Source: CAYLLT01 sp964591605
GTDB lineage: Bacteria > Planctomycetota > Phycisphaerae > UBA1845 > PWPN01
NCBI GenBank assembly: GCA_964591605.1
Contig: CAZQEN010000117.1
Location: 1 to 19,941, forward strand
Reading direction: 5' to 3'
DNA: 19,941 nt
The translations under genes were made by a program, and so were the position numbers. The notes below the pieces were generated by a model. That model did no database searches, was not told the origin of the DNA, and was given only the letters and a program-made list of their open reading frames with translations. Positions 1 to 16,045 of this stretch are shown here, in pieces. Numbering within the stretch: position 1 is the stretch's first letter; every line of letters starts with the position of its first letter.

Positions 1-1
1 C

Positions 2-463
2 GGCCAGACCGACGCCGACGGCGACGGGGTGGGTGATCCGTGCGACAACTGCCCGGCCGTGGTCAATTCCGACCAGAAAGACTCCGATGCCGACCGCGTG
101 GGAGATGCCTGTGATAACTGCCCCGCGAAAGCCAATACCGATCAGCTCGACGTGGACGGCGACGGCATCGCAGACGCGTGCGACAACTGCCCGCGGGTCG
201 CCAACACCAGCCAGCTTGATACCGACGGCGACCGGATCGGAGATGCATGCGAGCCCGCACCACCGAGCCAGGGCGGCAACCAGCAGAATGTTCCTCCCTC
301 CAACGGAGGCACCACCAACGGAGGGACCACCGGCGGCGGCTCGACGACGTCCGGTTCAACTCAGTCGCCACTGTGCGGTGGCGGGATCGTGCCCGCCAGT
401 CTGACCATACTCGTCGCGCTCGGGTGGATCCGTCATCGACGGCGCGAGCCCGAAGCCGTTTGA
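2..463 (+). CDS. 3' end of a secreted TSP3-repeat protein with a C-terminal sorting-like tail (partial)
   Basis: The reading frame is already open at base 2, so the gene starts outside the window and only its last 153 codons are seen. It encodes about four TSP3 units of the form DxDxDGxGDxCDNCP, the calcium-binding aspartate-rich repeat of extracellular proteins, ending near base 255. A low-complexity linker rich in Gly, Thr, Ser, Asn and Gln follows (about 256-370), then a tail made of a Cys-Gly-Gly-Gly motif (Cys codon 374-376), about 17 mostly hydrophobic residues and an Arg/His cluster. That tail looks like a C-terminal sorting or anchoring signal. The next gene on the same strand ends with the same layout, so the two are probably tandem paralogues. 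The N-terminal domains and specific role cannot be seen. Confidence 0.85.
   Translation, partial: GQTDADGDGVGDPCDNCPAVVNSDQKDSDADRVGDACDNCPAKANTDQLDVDGDGIADACDNCPRVANTSQLDTDGDRIGDACEPAPPSQGGNQQNVPPSNGGTTNGGTTGGGSTTSGSTQSPLCGGGIVPASLTILVALGWIRHRRREPEAV
371..460 (+). other. C-terminal sorting-like tail, copy 1
   Basis: Seen in the translation: Cys-Gly-Gly-Gly, then a hydrophobic run, then Arg-His-Arg-Arg-Arg shortly before the stop. The architecture (flexible linker, Cys, single transmembrane stretch, basic end) recalls sorting signals such as MYXO-CTERM, but I cannot assign it to a named family. Two further copies occur at 5848-5925 and 9937-10014. Confidence 0.55.
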
Positions 464-532
464 ACCGGTTTCGCGGACGATAGAGTCCGGACTTTCCGGG
501 ATGGGTGAAGGTGGAATGTCGTGAGAGCTCTG

Positions 533-541
533 TGGTACAAT
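533..541 (+). promoter_or_regulatory. Candidate extended -10 promoter element
   Basis: TG-G-TACAAT matches the extended sigma-70 -10 pattern (TGnTATAAT) at five of six core positions. It lies 155 bases before the giant gene's ATG. No good -35 box stands 16-18 bases upstream, so the call rests on the -10 alone. Confidence 0.3.
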
Positions 542-641
542 TCACGCACAGCCGGGGGGGTCGAAGTGGCGTCAGCGGCCATTCCGGCGGCAGCCTCAGA
601 CTCCCCAGCTCACCACAGGCAGGTCCGGGGTTTTCTCGATT

Positions 642-665
642 TCGACATCCGTGTCGACATCAGTG
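642..665 (+). repeat. 12-nt tandem duplication upstream of the giant gene
   Basis: TCGACATCCGTG is followed directly by TCGACATCAGTG (11 of 12 identical), ending 18 bases before the ribosome binding site. It could be a regulator half-site pair or chance duplication; nothing else supports a function. Confidence 0.35.
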
Positions 666-683
666 AGTACGCATACGAGTCGC

Positions 684-689
684 AAGGAG
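684..689 (+). promoter_or_regulatory. Ribosome binding site of the giant TSP3/metalloprotease gene
   Basis: AAGGAG ends seven bases before the ATG at 697. It fixes that start, which is also the residue from which a plausible signal peptide runs. Confidence 0.75.
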
Positions 690-696
690 CAAGCGG

Positions 697-10017
<9,321 letters not shown>

Positions 10018-10192
10018 GCGTCAGAGCAGTGACGAAGCGTCCGGCGGGCCAGCATGACTTGCCGGCGAACCGCGCATCACGCGCAGGAGCTCCATTGAGA
10101 GGCTTGACCCAGTAAGAGAAGTCCATCCCACCGCGGGCAAGGCCCCTCACTGACGTTCGGGGTTCTGATGGGTACCCTGCACTGCCGCGAGG
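10018..10192. other. Intergenic region between convergent genes
   Basis: These 175 bases hold no gene. A dispersed-repeat-like module lies at 10149-10172. No hairpin with a T-run is visible for either flanking gene. Confidence 0.5.
10149..10172. repeat. Dispersed repeat-like module, copy 1
   Basis: CTGACGTTCGGGGTTCTGAT here resembles CTGACGCTCCCGGTTCTAAT at 12544-12563, in another intergenic region. They differ at four of twenty positions. Both lie outside genes, which fits a short intergenic repeat family. Confidence 0.4.
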
Positions 10193-11872
10193 TCACGGCC
10201 CGCGGTAGCCGGGGCCGCGCACGACGCGCCCGGGGCGGGCATTGGTGTGCTCTCCGTCGCGGAGCACCTGCACCCCGTTGACCAGTACGTGGCGCACGCC
10301 CGTGGCGTACTGGTGGGGCTTGTCGAAGACGGCATGGTCCTGGATGGCCTGCGGATCGAATGCCACTACATCAGCATAGAATCCCTCTTTGAGCCTCCCA
10401 CGATCGCGGATCCGCAGGTTTTCGGCGGGCAGCGAGGTGAGCCGCCGGATCGCCTCCTCGAGCGGCACGAGGCCTTCGTCGCGGACGTATCGGGCCAGCA
10501 CGCGGGCGAACGCGCCGTAGGCCCGCGGGTGGGGCTGGCGTTTGAGGAAGATGCCCTCGGGAGCGAGCGAGCCCGAGTCGGAGCAGAAGCTCATCCAGGG
10601 CTGGCGGACCTCCCTGCGGAGGTTTTCCTCAGACATGGTGAAGAAGACGGCGCCGACGCGGCTGTCGTCCTCGATGACCAGGTCCATGGCGGTCTCTTCG
10701 GGCGACTTGCCGCGCATGGCGGCCACTTCTTCCAGGGTTTTGCCGGTGAGTGGTCGGAGGGCGTCGCTGCGGAAGCCCACGAGCAGGATGTTTCTGGCCG
10801 AGCCGGCGGTCTCGAGCCCGTTGTCCCAGTCGCCCGAGGGCATGCGCATCTCGCGCCGGACCCGCTCGCGCACCTGGGGGTCCCTCAGGCGCCGGACCCA
10901 GGCCTTGTGGCCGCCTTCCTGCACCCAGGGCGGCATGATGGCGTCGAGGCCGGTCGCGCTGGCGTGATAGGGATACATGTCGGCGGTGATGCTGAGCCCC
11001 TCGGCGCGGGCGGCCTCGATCCGCCGGATCAGCTCGTCGATCTTGTGCCAGTTGCGCCGGCCGGAGGCCTTGAGGTGATACACTTCGGCCCGGACCTTCG
11101 CCTTCCGGGCGATGGTCAGCAGCTCGTCGAACGCCTCGAGCAGTTTGTCACCCTCGTTGCGGATGTGAGAGATGTAGAGGCCGTCGTACGGGGCGATGAC
11201 GCTGGCCAGGGCGATGAGCTCCTCCGTGGAGGCATAAAACGCCGGTGAATAAATAAGAGAGGAAGATAATCCCACCGCCCCCTCCTCCATGGCCTGCCGG
11301 ACGAGGGCCTGCATGCGCTCGAGCTCGGCCGGGGTGGGCGGGCGGTTCTCGTAGCCGATCTCGTGGATGCGGACAGTGGTGGCGCCGACGAACGAGGCGA
11401 CGTTGGTCGAGATGCCGCGCCGCACGAGCCAGTCAAGATACTCGCCGAGCGTGGTCCAGCCGATCTCGTAGCGGATGTCGCCCTGGCTCTCCTGCTCCTC
11501 GCGTTTCATGGCGTCGTTGAGGGGCCCCATGGAGTTGCCCTCGCCGAGGACCTCGAGGGTGACGCCCTGGCGGATGTCGCTCTGGGAGCGGCCGTCGTGG
11601 ATCAGCGATTCGTTGGCCCAGCTCAGCATGTTGATGAAGCCGGGAGCGACGGCCAGGCCGTCCACGTCGATCTCGTGTCTGGCCCGGACGCCGGGAAGGG
11701 AGCGCACGGCCGCGATCCGATCGCCCCGGATGGCCACATCGGCTCGAATCGGCGGCCCGCCGGAGCCGTCGTACACCCGTCCGTTCCGCAGGATGAGGTC
11801 GTATTCATTGATTATGGCACAACCGCCGATCCCGGCGAGCAGAAATATGCCGCAGTAACGCCATCGCACCAT
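10193..11872 (-). CDS. Lipoprotein amidohydrolase of the N-acyl-D-amino-acid deacylase family, HxH-less
   Basis: 559 residues. The N-terminus has a short basic and hydrophobic stretch ending Ile-Gly-Gly-Cys (Cys18), a plausible lipobox, so the enzyme is probably anchored in the envelope. A small beta region (LILRNGRVYDGSG, 26-38) and the metal-dependent amidohydrolase barrel follow. The closest family known to me is D-aminoacylase, which frees D-amino acids from N-acyl forms. H236 in YISHIRNEG, H266 in EVYHLKA and D432 in FCSDSGS correspond to conserved metal or catalytic positions. The usual HxH after APGFI is replaced by NMLSWANES (81-89), and the Cys-Gly motif near residue 110 by GEGNSMGP. 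The C-terminus (PAENLRIRDRGRLKEGFYADVV) is typical of amidohydrolases. Start: ATG 11872 with GAGGAGG four bases upstream (11877-11883). It is transcribed alone. Substrate is uncertain. Confidence 0.8.
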   Translation of the reverse strand: MVRWRYCGIFLLAGIGGCAIINEYDLILRNGRVYDGSGGPPIRADVAIRGDRIAAVRSLPGVRARHEIDVDGLAVAPGFINMLSWANESLIHDGRSQSDIRQGVTLEVLGEGNSMGPLNDAMKREEQESQGDIRYEIGWTTLGEYLDWLVRRGISTNVASFVGATTVRIHEIGYENRPPTPAELERMQALVRQAMEEGAVGLSSSLIYSPAFYASTEELIALASVIAPYDGLYISHIRNEGDKLLEAFDELLTIARKAKVRAEVYHLKASGRRNWHKIDELIRRIEAARAEGLSITADMYPYHASATGLDAIMPPWVQEGGHKAWVRRLRDPQVRERVRREMRMPSGDWDNGLETAGSARNILLVGFRSDALRPLTGKTLEEVAAMRGKSPEETAMDLVIEDDSRVGAVFFTMSEENLRREVRQPWMSFCSDSGSLAPEGIFLKRQPHPRAYGAFARVLARYVRDEGLVPLEEAIRRLTSLPAENLRIRDRGRLKEGFYADVVAFDPQAIQDHAVFDKPHQYATGVRHVLVNGVQVLRDGEHTNARPGRVVRGPGYRGP

Positions 11873-12078
11873 GGGACCTCCTCAAACAGTCCAGCCGCCC
11901 TGACGCCGGGGATAGCTTACTGCCGGCCGGGTGATCCTGACCACGGGGCCCGCCGCCACCCGTCCTCGAGTACGGGCCGGACCGCGCCGCCCCCCCCGCC
12001 GGCGGATCCGGCCCATCCGAGCGGCCTGCGCGGCCCGTACTCACTGCTCCGCAGCGCCGGGGCCCACTGGACCGGGCG

Positions 12079-12169
12079 AATTGGGTTCGTTTTGTCTTTT
12101 TTGTCCGTGGTCGCTGCTGGCTGGTCTGCTCCGGCGGGATGGTTGGATGCAAATTGGCTTCGTTTTGAT
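12079..12169. repeat. Pair of diverged direct repeats
   Basis: AATTGGGTTCGTTTTGTC (12079-12096) and AATTGGCTTCGTTTTGAT (12152-12169) match at 15 of 18 positions, 73 bases apart. Both are AT-richer than their surroundings. They may be remnants of a dispersed intergenic repeat; function unknown. Confidence 0.45.
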
Positions 12170-12329
12170 GAACATGGTCGAGTTCTCCGGGCTGCCGGGA
12201 CGCCGGGGCGACGGGCGCGCGGTTCCCATCTGAGGGGAACACATCGCGTGCTCCGGATGCCGGGCGGGCAGCGGAGCGGGGAGGAAATTGAACCGCGGAA
12301 ACCTGGCGCGGGCGTTGCCCGCAGCCGAA

Positions 12330-12357
12330 TCTGAGATCTGAGATTTGAGATTTGAGA
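12330..12357. repeat. Heptanucleotide tandem array, four copies
   Basis: Two copies of TCTGAGA are followed by two copies of TTTGAGA, in exact 7-base register. The array is short and lies in non-coding DNA. It could vary in copy number between strains. Confidence 0.75.
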
Positions 12358-12542
12358 TGATGTCGCCCCAGGAATCTGGGCAGGGCGTGAGGAAATCAAA
12401 CGTTTGTGGCACAGGGGACGCAGAGAAGAAGGGAAAGAGAAGAACGCGTCGGGACCGCGAACGTCGGTGAGGATGTCGCGCGGGAGAGGGATGGGGGCTG
12501 ATGGCAATCGGACGGTATCATCCGTCGTACGGCAGGCCGGTC

Positions 12543-12567
12543 GCTGACGCTCCCGGTTCTAATTGGG
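12543..12567. repeat. Dispersed repeat-like module, copy 2
   Basis: CTGACGCTCCCGGTTCTAAT followed by T and a G-run, similar to 10149-10172 in the same orientation. See that entry for the comparison. Confidence 0.4.
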
Positions 12568-12684
12568 GGGCTGATTCGAGGGTCGCGGGTGGAGGGAGGA
12601 GGGGGAGGCGCTTGCTGGGGAGAGGTCGTGCCCGGCGGGTTTGTGACCCGTCAGGCGGGCGGCGGTGCTGTTCAATGTGGTGTT

Positions 12685-12736
12685 CCGATGCATCGGGATC
12701 CGGGCTGCTGGCCGCGGTGGAGTCGCCATGTGGCGA
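12685..12736. repeat. Two short palindromes
   Basis: CCGATGCATCGG (12685-12696) is a perfect 12-base palindrome. TCGCCA-TG-TGGCGA (12723-12736) is a 6-bp inverted repeat with a 2-base centre. They lie among other palindromic modules upstream of the oxidoreductase operon and may be parts of the same repeat family or protein binding sites. Confidence 0.45.
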
Positions 12737-12756
12737 ATCTCGCCCACAGCGGACAC

Positions 12757-12777
12757 GTGCAGGCGAGACGCCTGCAC
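12757..12777. repeat. Perfect 9-bp-stem hairpin
   Basis: Arms GTGCAGGCG and CGCCTGCAC flank a 3-base AGA loop. No T-run follows on either strand, so it is not a rho-independent terminator. The position within non-coding DNA and the compact stem suggest a REP-like dispersed palindrome. Confidence 0.65.
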
Positions 12778-12821
12778 CACAACCGCCCCGGCCCGCGGAT
12801 TGAGTCACGGGCCTGCCCGCC

Positions 12822-12973
12822 GGGTGCGTGACAACATCGGCGGGTGGCATGGGCAGTCAGCATTCGCAACTGCGAATGCTGACTGCCCGTGGGGAGGCCC
12901 ACACGGGCAGCTTCGGCTTCGCTCCGCGAAGTCGAAGCTGCCCATGCCACCCCGCCCAAGCTGTCACGGACCC
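12822..12973. repeat. Nested inverted-repeat element able to fold as a cloverleaf
   Basis: Outermost arms: 12822-12833 and 12962-12973, 11 of 12 paired. Next arms: GGGTGGCATGGGCAG (12842-12856) and its exact complement (12938-12952). Inside are three hairpins. A has arms at 12851-12868 and 12871-12888, 18 bp perfect with a 2-base centre. B is GTGGG (12889-12893) with CCCAC (12898-12902). C has arms at 12905-12922 and 12926-12943, 18 bp with one G-T pair. A closing stem plus three arms gives a tRNA-like cloverleaf shape, although there is no tRNA sequence signature. The GGGCAG ends of A and C overlap the closing stem, so alternative folds compete. There is no coding capacity. It resembles REP/BIME or MITE-type non-autonomous elements. 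Confidence 0.8.
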
Positions 12974-13023
12974 GTGCCCGCCTGGCGGGATGCAGGGGCG
13001 GCGCGTTTGGGGGCGGGGTCGGG

Positions 13024-13029
13024 TACAAT
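13024..13029 (+). promoter_or_regulatory. Candidate -10 element of the oxidoreductase operon
   Basis: TACAAT, preceded by GGG, lies 64 bases before the TTG start and just after the cloverleaf element. The same hexamer in a GGTACAAT context occurs at 534-541 before the giant gene. No good -35 box is seen. Confidence 0.35.
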
Positions 13030-13080
13030 CTGCGGACTCCGCCGGCTGCGGCCGGACGGGGGCATTCGTGATGTGCTTGC

Positions 13081-13088
13081 AGGAGGAG
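13081..13088 (+). promoter_or_regulatory. Ribosome binding site that sets a TTG start
   Basis: AGGAGGAG lies five bases before TTG at 13094. This strong site, and the twin-arginine signal that begins right after it, fix the start of the oxidoreductase although no ATG is available there. Confidence 0.8.
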
Positions 13089-13093
13089 TCTCA

Positions 13094-14416
13094 TTGGCCC
13101 GGAAACGACTGATCAAGCGACGTGATTTTCTGAGAGGGTCGGCGGCGAGCCTGGCGGCCGCGGCGGCGCTGCCCGCGTATGTGCCGGCCGGCGCGCTCGG
13201 GCAGGAGGGCAAAAAGGCGCCGAGCGAGAAGGTGGTCGTGGGGCTGATCGGCAGCGGCGACCTGGGCCGGCGGCATCACCTGAACGGGTGCCTGCTTCCG
13301 AACCCGCGGGTGGAAGTGGCCGCGGTGTGCGACGTGGACGCCAACCGCCGCTCTGAAGCCGCGCGGCTGTGCCTGGAGCGGGCCAGGAAGCGGGTCGGCG
13401 TTTACGAGGACTTCCGCCGGGTGCTCGACCGCCGGGACATCGACGCGGTGCTCATCGCGACGCCGGATCACTGGCATGCCCTGATCGCCATCGCCGCGTG
13501 CGAGGCGGGCAAGGACGTGTACTGCGAAAAGCCTCTGACATGGTCCATCGAAGAGGGCAAGGCGCTGGTGGCGGCGGCGCGGCGGTACGGGACGGTCTTT
13601 CAGACCGGCAGCCAGCAGCGCAGCGACGGGCGGTTCCGGCAGGCCTGCGAACTGGTGCGCAACGGGAAGATCGGCCAGATCAGGCGGATCGACACGGTGC
13701 TGCACGCGGTCAACCCGGGGGCATGGAAGGCGGTGGAGACCCCCCCGCCGGAGCTGAACTGGAACTTCTGGCTCGGGCCGGCGCCGTACGCCGATTACTC
13801 GCCCAACCGCGTGCACTACGAATTCCGGTGGTACTACGAGTACTCGGGCGGGGTGATGACCGACTGGGGGGCCCATCACAACGACATCGCCCAGTGGGGC
13901 CTGGGTATGGACGACTCGGGGCCGGTGGAAGTCGACGGCCGCGACGCCCAGTTCCACGAGAACGGCCCGCACACGGTGCCCGGCCGCTTCAAGGTGCACT
14001 ACCGGTACGCCAACGGGGCCGAGCTAACCTGCCGGACGGACGGGTTCACCGATGATGACGGCAAGTTCGGCAACGGGGTCAAGTTCACGGGCGAAAAGGG
14101 CTGGATCTTTGTGAGCCGCAGCGAGATCAGGGCGTCGGACCCCGAGATCCTCAAGATCGAGCTGGGGCCGAGCGACATCCGGCTCTACAAGAGCGATCAT
14201 CACCACAACAACTGGCTCGACTGCATCGCGTCGCGGGAACGCTGCATCTGCGATGTGGAGATCGGGCACCGGTCGGTGAGCGTGTGCCACATCGGCAACA
14301 TCTCGATGAAGCTCGGCCGTCCACTCAAGTGGAACCCTGAGAAGGAGATGTTCGAGGGCGACGAGGCGGCGAACGCCATGCTCGGCCGGGCGATGCGGGC
14401 GCCGTGGCATCTGTGA
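13094..14416 (+). CDS. Tat-exported Gfo/Idh/MocA family oxidoreductase
   Basis: 440 residues from the TTG start. The N-terminus has KRRDFLRG (residues 8-15) before an Ala-rich hydrophobic stretch, a twin-arginine signal, so the enzyme is probably exported folded with its nicotinamide cofactor. The Rossmann fold begins at VVVGLIGSGDLG (47-58). The family signatures TPDHWH (123-128) and EKP (145-147, whose Lys is the usual catalytic residue) are intact. In the C-terminal domain, D257 and H261 in TDWGAHHND match the second conserved acid/His region. Family members oxidise or reduce sugars, inositols and related compounds; the substrate here cannot be read from sequence. This is the first gene of a likely operon, followed after 71 bases by a HEAT-like gene. 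A frame extension upstream to 12665 runs through repeat DNA and is not coding. Confidence 0.9.
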   Translation: MARKRLIKRRDFLRGSAASLAAAAALPAYVPAGALGQEGKKAPSEKVVVGLIGSGDLGRRHHLNGCLLPNPRVEVAAVCDVDANRRSEAARLCLERARKRVGVYEDFRRVLDRRDIDAVLIATPDHWHALIAIAACEAGKDVYCEKPLTWSIEEGKALVAAARRYGTVFQTGSQQRSDGRFRQACELVRNGKIGQIRRIDTVLHAVNPGAWKAVETPPPELNWNFWLGPAPYADYSPNRVHYEFRWYYEYSGGVMTDWGAHHNDIAQWGLGMDDSGPVEVDGRDAQFHENGPHTVPGRFKVHYRYANGAELTCRTDGFTDDDGKFGNGVKFTGEKGWIFVSRSEIRASDPEILKIELGPSDIRLYKSDHHHNNWLDCIASRERCICDVEIGHRSVSVCHIGNISMKLGRPLKWNPEKEMFEGDEAANAMLGRAMRAPWHL

Positions 14417-14487
14417 GCGGCCGACGGGCCGGACAACGCGCGCGGAAGAACGGAAGATCCAGAACGGACAGGAGCAAGGATCAGAAC

Positions 14488-15228
14488 ATGCCGGATATCA
14501 AGGAACTCGTGAAGCAGTTGGGGGCCGACCAGGAAACGGCGTACAAGGCGGAGAAGGCCCTGCGGGAGCTGGTGACGCGGGCGAGCGCGCCCGACCAGGA
14601 TTCGGAGCGAAAGGAGATCGCCTCGGCCCTGGCCGGCGAGCTGATGGCCAGGCGCGAGAAGCAGAAGAAAGAGGATCCAGACGAATACCAGCATTCGCCA
14701 CGGGTGCGCAGCACGGTCGCGCGGCTGCTGAGCCTGGTGATGACCGACGAGTCGATCATGGCGCTGATGGGATGCCTGCGCGACCTGCAGGTGCGTGAGA
14801 GCGCCCGCTATGCGCTGGATACGAGCGTCTCACGGGGGACGACCAAGGCGCTGATCCTGGCCCTGGACGAAGTGGGTCCGGAGTTCCGGGTCGGCGTGGT
14901 CGGCGCGCTGGCGCGTCGACGGACGGATGAGGTGCTGAAAGTGCTGCAGGGCGTGGCAGCGGATGACCCGGACGAGGACGTGCGCTGGGCGGCCATCGAG
15001 GCCCTGGGGAACTTCCCGGAGCCGGCCAACGACGCGATCATCCGCGAAGGCGGGCAGGGATGGCGTTCCCGGTCGCGTGTGCTGGTGGCGCGCCTGCGGC
15101 TGGCGGACACACTGCGGAAGGCGGGCAAGCTGAGCGAGGCCGGCGAGATCTACCGGTCAATCCGGTCGAGCGACGCGCCCGCGCATTACCGGCGTGCGGC
15201 AGACATCGGCCTCAAAGAGACGGCGTGA
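14488..15228 (+). CDS. HEAT-like repeat protein
   Basis: 246 residues, soluble, with no signal peptide. The N-terminal half is helical and charged. Residues about 75-190 contain HEAT/PBS-lyase-like helical pairs, for example the segments with SARYALDT, VGVVGALARRR and VRWAAIEALG. The last 50 residues (LRLADTLRKAGKLSEAGEIYRSI) look like a TPR pair. Such proteins act as scaffolds for protein contacts; no partner can be named. Start: ATG 14488 with AAGGA seven bases upstream (14476-14480). An in-frame ATG at 14404 would overlap the oxidoreductase and give a basic, low-complexity extension, so I prefer 14488. It is probably cotranscribed with the flanking genes. Confidence 0.75.
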   Translation: MPDIKELVKQLGADQETAYKAEKALRELVTRASAPDQDSERKEIASALAGELMARREKQKKEDPDEYQHSPRVRSTVARLLSLVMTDESIMALMGCLRDLQVRESARYALDTSVSRGTTKALILALDEVGPEFRVGVVGALARRRTDEVLKVLQGVAADDPDEDVRWAAIEALGNFPEPANDAIIREGGQGWRSRSRVLVARLRLADTLRKAGKLSEAGEIYRSIRSSDAPAHYRRAADIGLKETA

Positions 15229-15326
15229 GCCGCGGGTTCCCGCCCGGGAGATGCTGAGCGCGGCGGCTCCGCCACCGCCATCTCCGTCAACCGGAAGCAG
15301 CCGCCCTGCCCGCAGGAAGCCTGCCC

Positions 15327-16037
15327 GTGCGGAACATTCCACTGGTTCTGACGCGCGAACAATGCCGACAGGTCGATCGCTATGCGATCGACGTGCTCGG
15401 GATTCCCGGCGTGGTGCTGATGGAGAACGCCGGGCGCAACGTGGCTGAGCACATCCATCGCCTGCCGCATCGCCGACGCAGGGCGCGTCGCGCAGTCATT
15501 CTCGCGGGCAAAGGGAACAACGGCGGGGACGGGTTCGTGATCGCGCGGCATCTGGCGCGGCTGGGGTGGGCAGTGGGCGTTCAGCTCGCGGCCGATCCGT
15601 CGGGCCTGTCGGGTGATGCGCTGGTCAACTTCGCGCCGCTCGAGCGTATGGACATCCCCTGCAGGCGGATCGACTCATCACCCGACCTGGCCGCACTGAG
15701 CGGTGAATGGGAACGGTCGGACGTGATCGTCGACGCTCTGCTGGGGACGGGTTTCGAGGGGCAGGTGCGTGAGCCGCTTGCGGGGATCATCCGGGCGGTC
15801 AACACCGTGCGATCGCCGGCGGTCATCGCGGTGGACATCCCCTCGGGTCTGGACGCCGATTCGGGTCGGCCGGGCGGGGCGGCCGTGCAGGCCGATCAGA
15901 CGGTTACGTTCCTGGCTCACAAGCGGGGCTTTCAGGCGAAGTCGGCGGCCCGATTCACGGGGAAGGTGTTCGTGGCGGACATCGGGATTCCGCTCGAGCA
16001 CGTGCTGGGCCGGCTGGGTATTGATGCGCGGCGATGA
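15327..16037 (+). CDS. nnrE: NAD(P)H-hydrate epimerase (YjeF N-terminal domain protein)
   Basis: 236 residues covering one complete YjeF_N domain. The enzyme epimerises damaged R-NAD(P)HX to the S form, which a dehydratase can then repair. Motifs: MENAGR (32-37), the phosphate-binding GKGNNGGDG (61-69), DALLGTGF (136-143) with the conserved Asp, and AVDIPSGLDADSG (168-180). The C-terminal dehydratase domain (NnrD) found fused in many bacteria is absent, so the partner must be encoded elsewhere or be missing. Start: GTG 15327, with AGGAAG seven bases upstream. It is the last gene of the + strand run, 98 bases after the HEAT-like gene, and ends 8 bases from the stop of the convergent gene. The family is clear. 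Confidence 0.92.
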   Translation: MRNIPLVLTREQCRQVDRYAIDVLGIPGVVLMENAGRNVAEHIHRLPHRRRRARRAVILAGKGNNGGDGFVIARHLARLGWAVGVQLAADPSGLSGDALVNFAPLERMDIPCRRIDSSPDLAALSGEWERSDVIVDALLGTGFEGQVREPLAGIIRAVNTVRSPAVIAVDIPSGLDADSGRPGGAAVQADQTVTFLAHKRGFQAKSAARFTGKVFVADIGIPLEHVLGRLGIDARR

Positions 16038-16045
16038 GGGCGCGA

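Larger units (their letters stand above)
464..696 (+). other. Intergenic region between two TSP3 genes
   Basis: These 233 bases have no convincing gene. They hold a possible extended -10 element (533-541), a 12-nt tandem duplication (642-665) and the ribosome binding site of the giant gene (684-689). I see no clear terminator hairpin with a T-run for the upstream gene, so read-through into the next gene is possible. Confidence 0.5.
11873..13093. other. Long gene-poor region filled with repeats and palindromes
   Basis: About 1.2 kb separate the start of the amidohydrolase from the start of the oxidoreductase. The open frames here lack ribosome binding sites, recognisable domains and protein-like composition. 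Instead there are a pair of similar T-rich words (12079-12096, 12152-12169), a heptamer array (12330-12357), a dispersed module (12543-12567), several palindromes (12685-12777) and a large nested inverted repeat (12822-12973). The promoters of both flanking genes must also lie here. Confidence 0.65.

Noticed and set aside
10183..10207. Hairpin TGCCGCG/CGCGGTA as a terminator between convergent genes
   Set aside because: There is no T-run on either side, one pair is G-T, and the stem overlaps the last codons of the amidohydrolase gene.
10247..12334. Two + strand frames antisense to the amidohydrolase
   Set aside because: They mirror a well-supported amidohydrolase and have no domain of their own.
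12822..12973. The cloverleaf as a tRNA gene
   Set aside because: The fold has 18-bp arms, no anticodon-loop or T-loop sequence signature and no CCA end, and is about twice tRNA length.
12665..13093. N-terminal extension of the oxidoreductase to an upstream start
   Set aside because: The extension reads through palindromes and the cloverleaf element. The strong ribosome binding site and the twin-arginine signal both point to TTG 13094.
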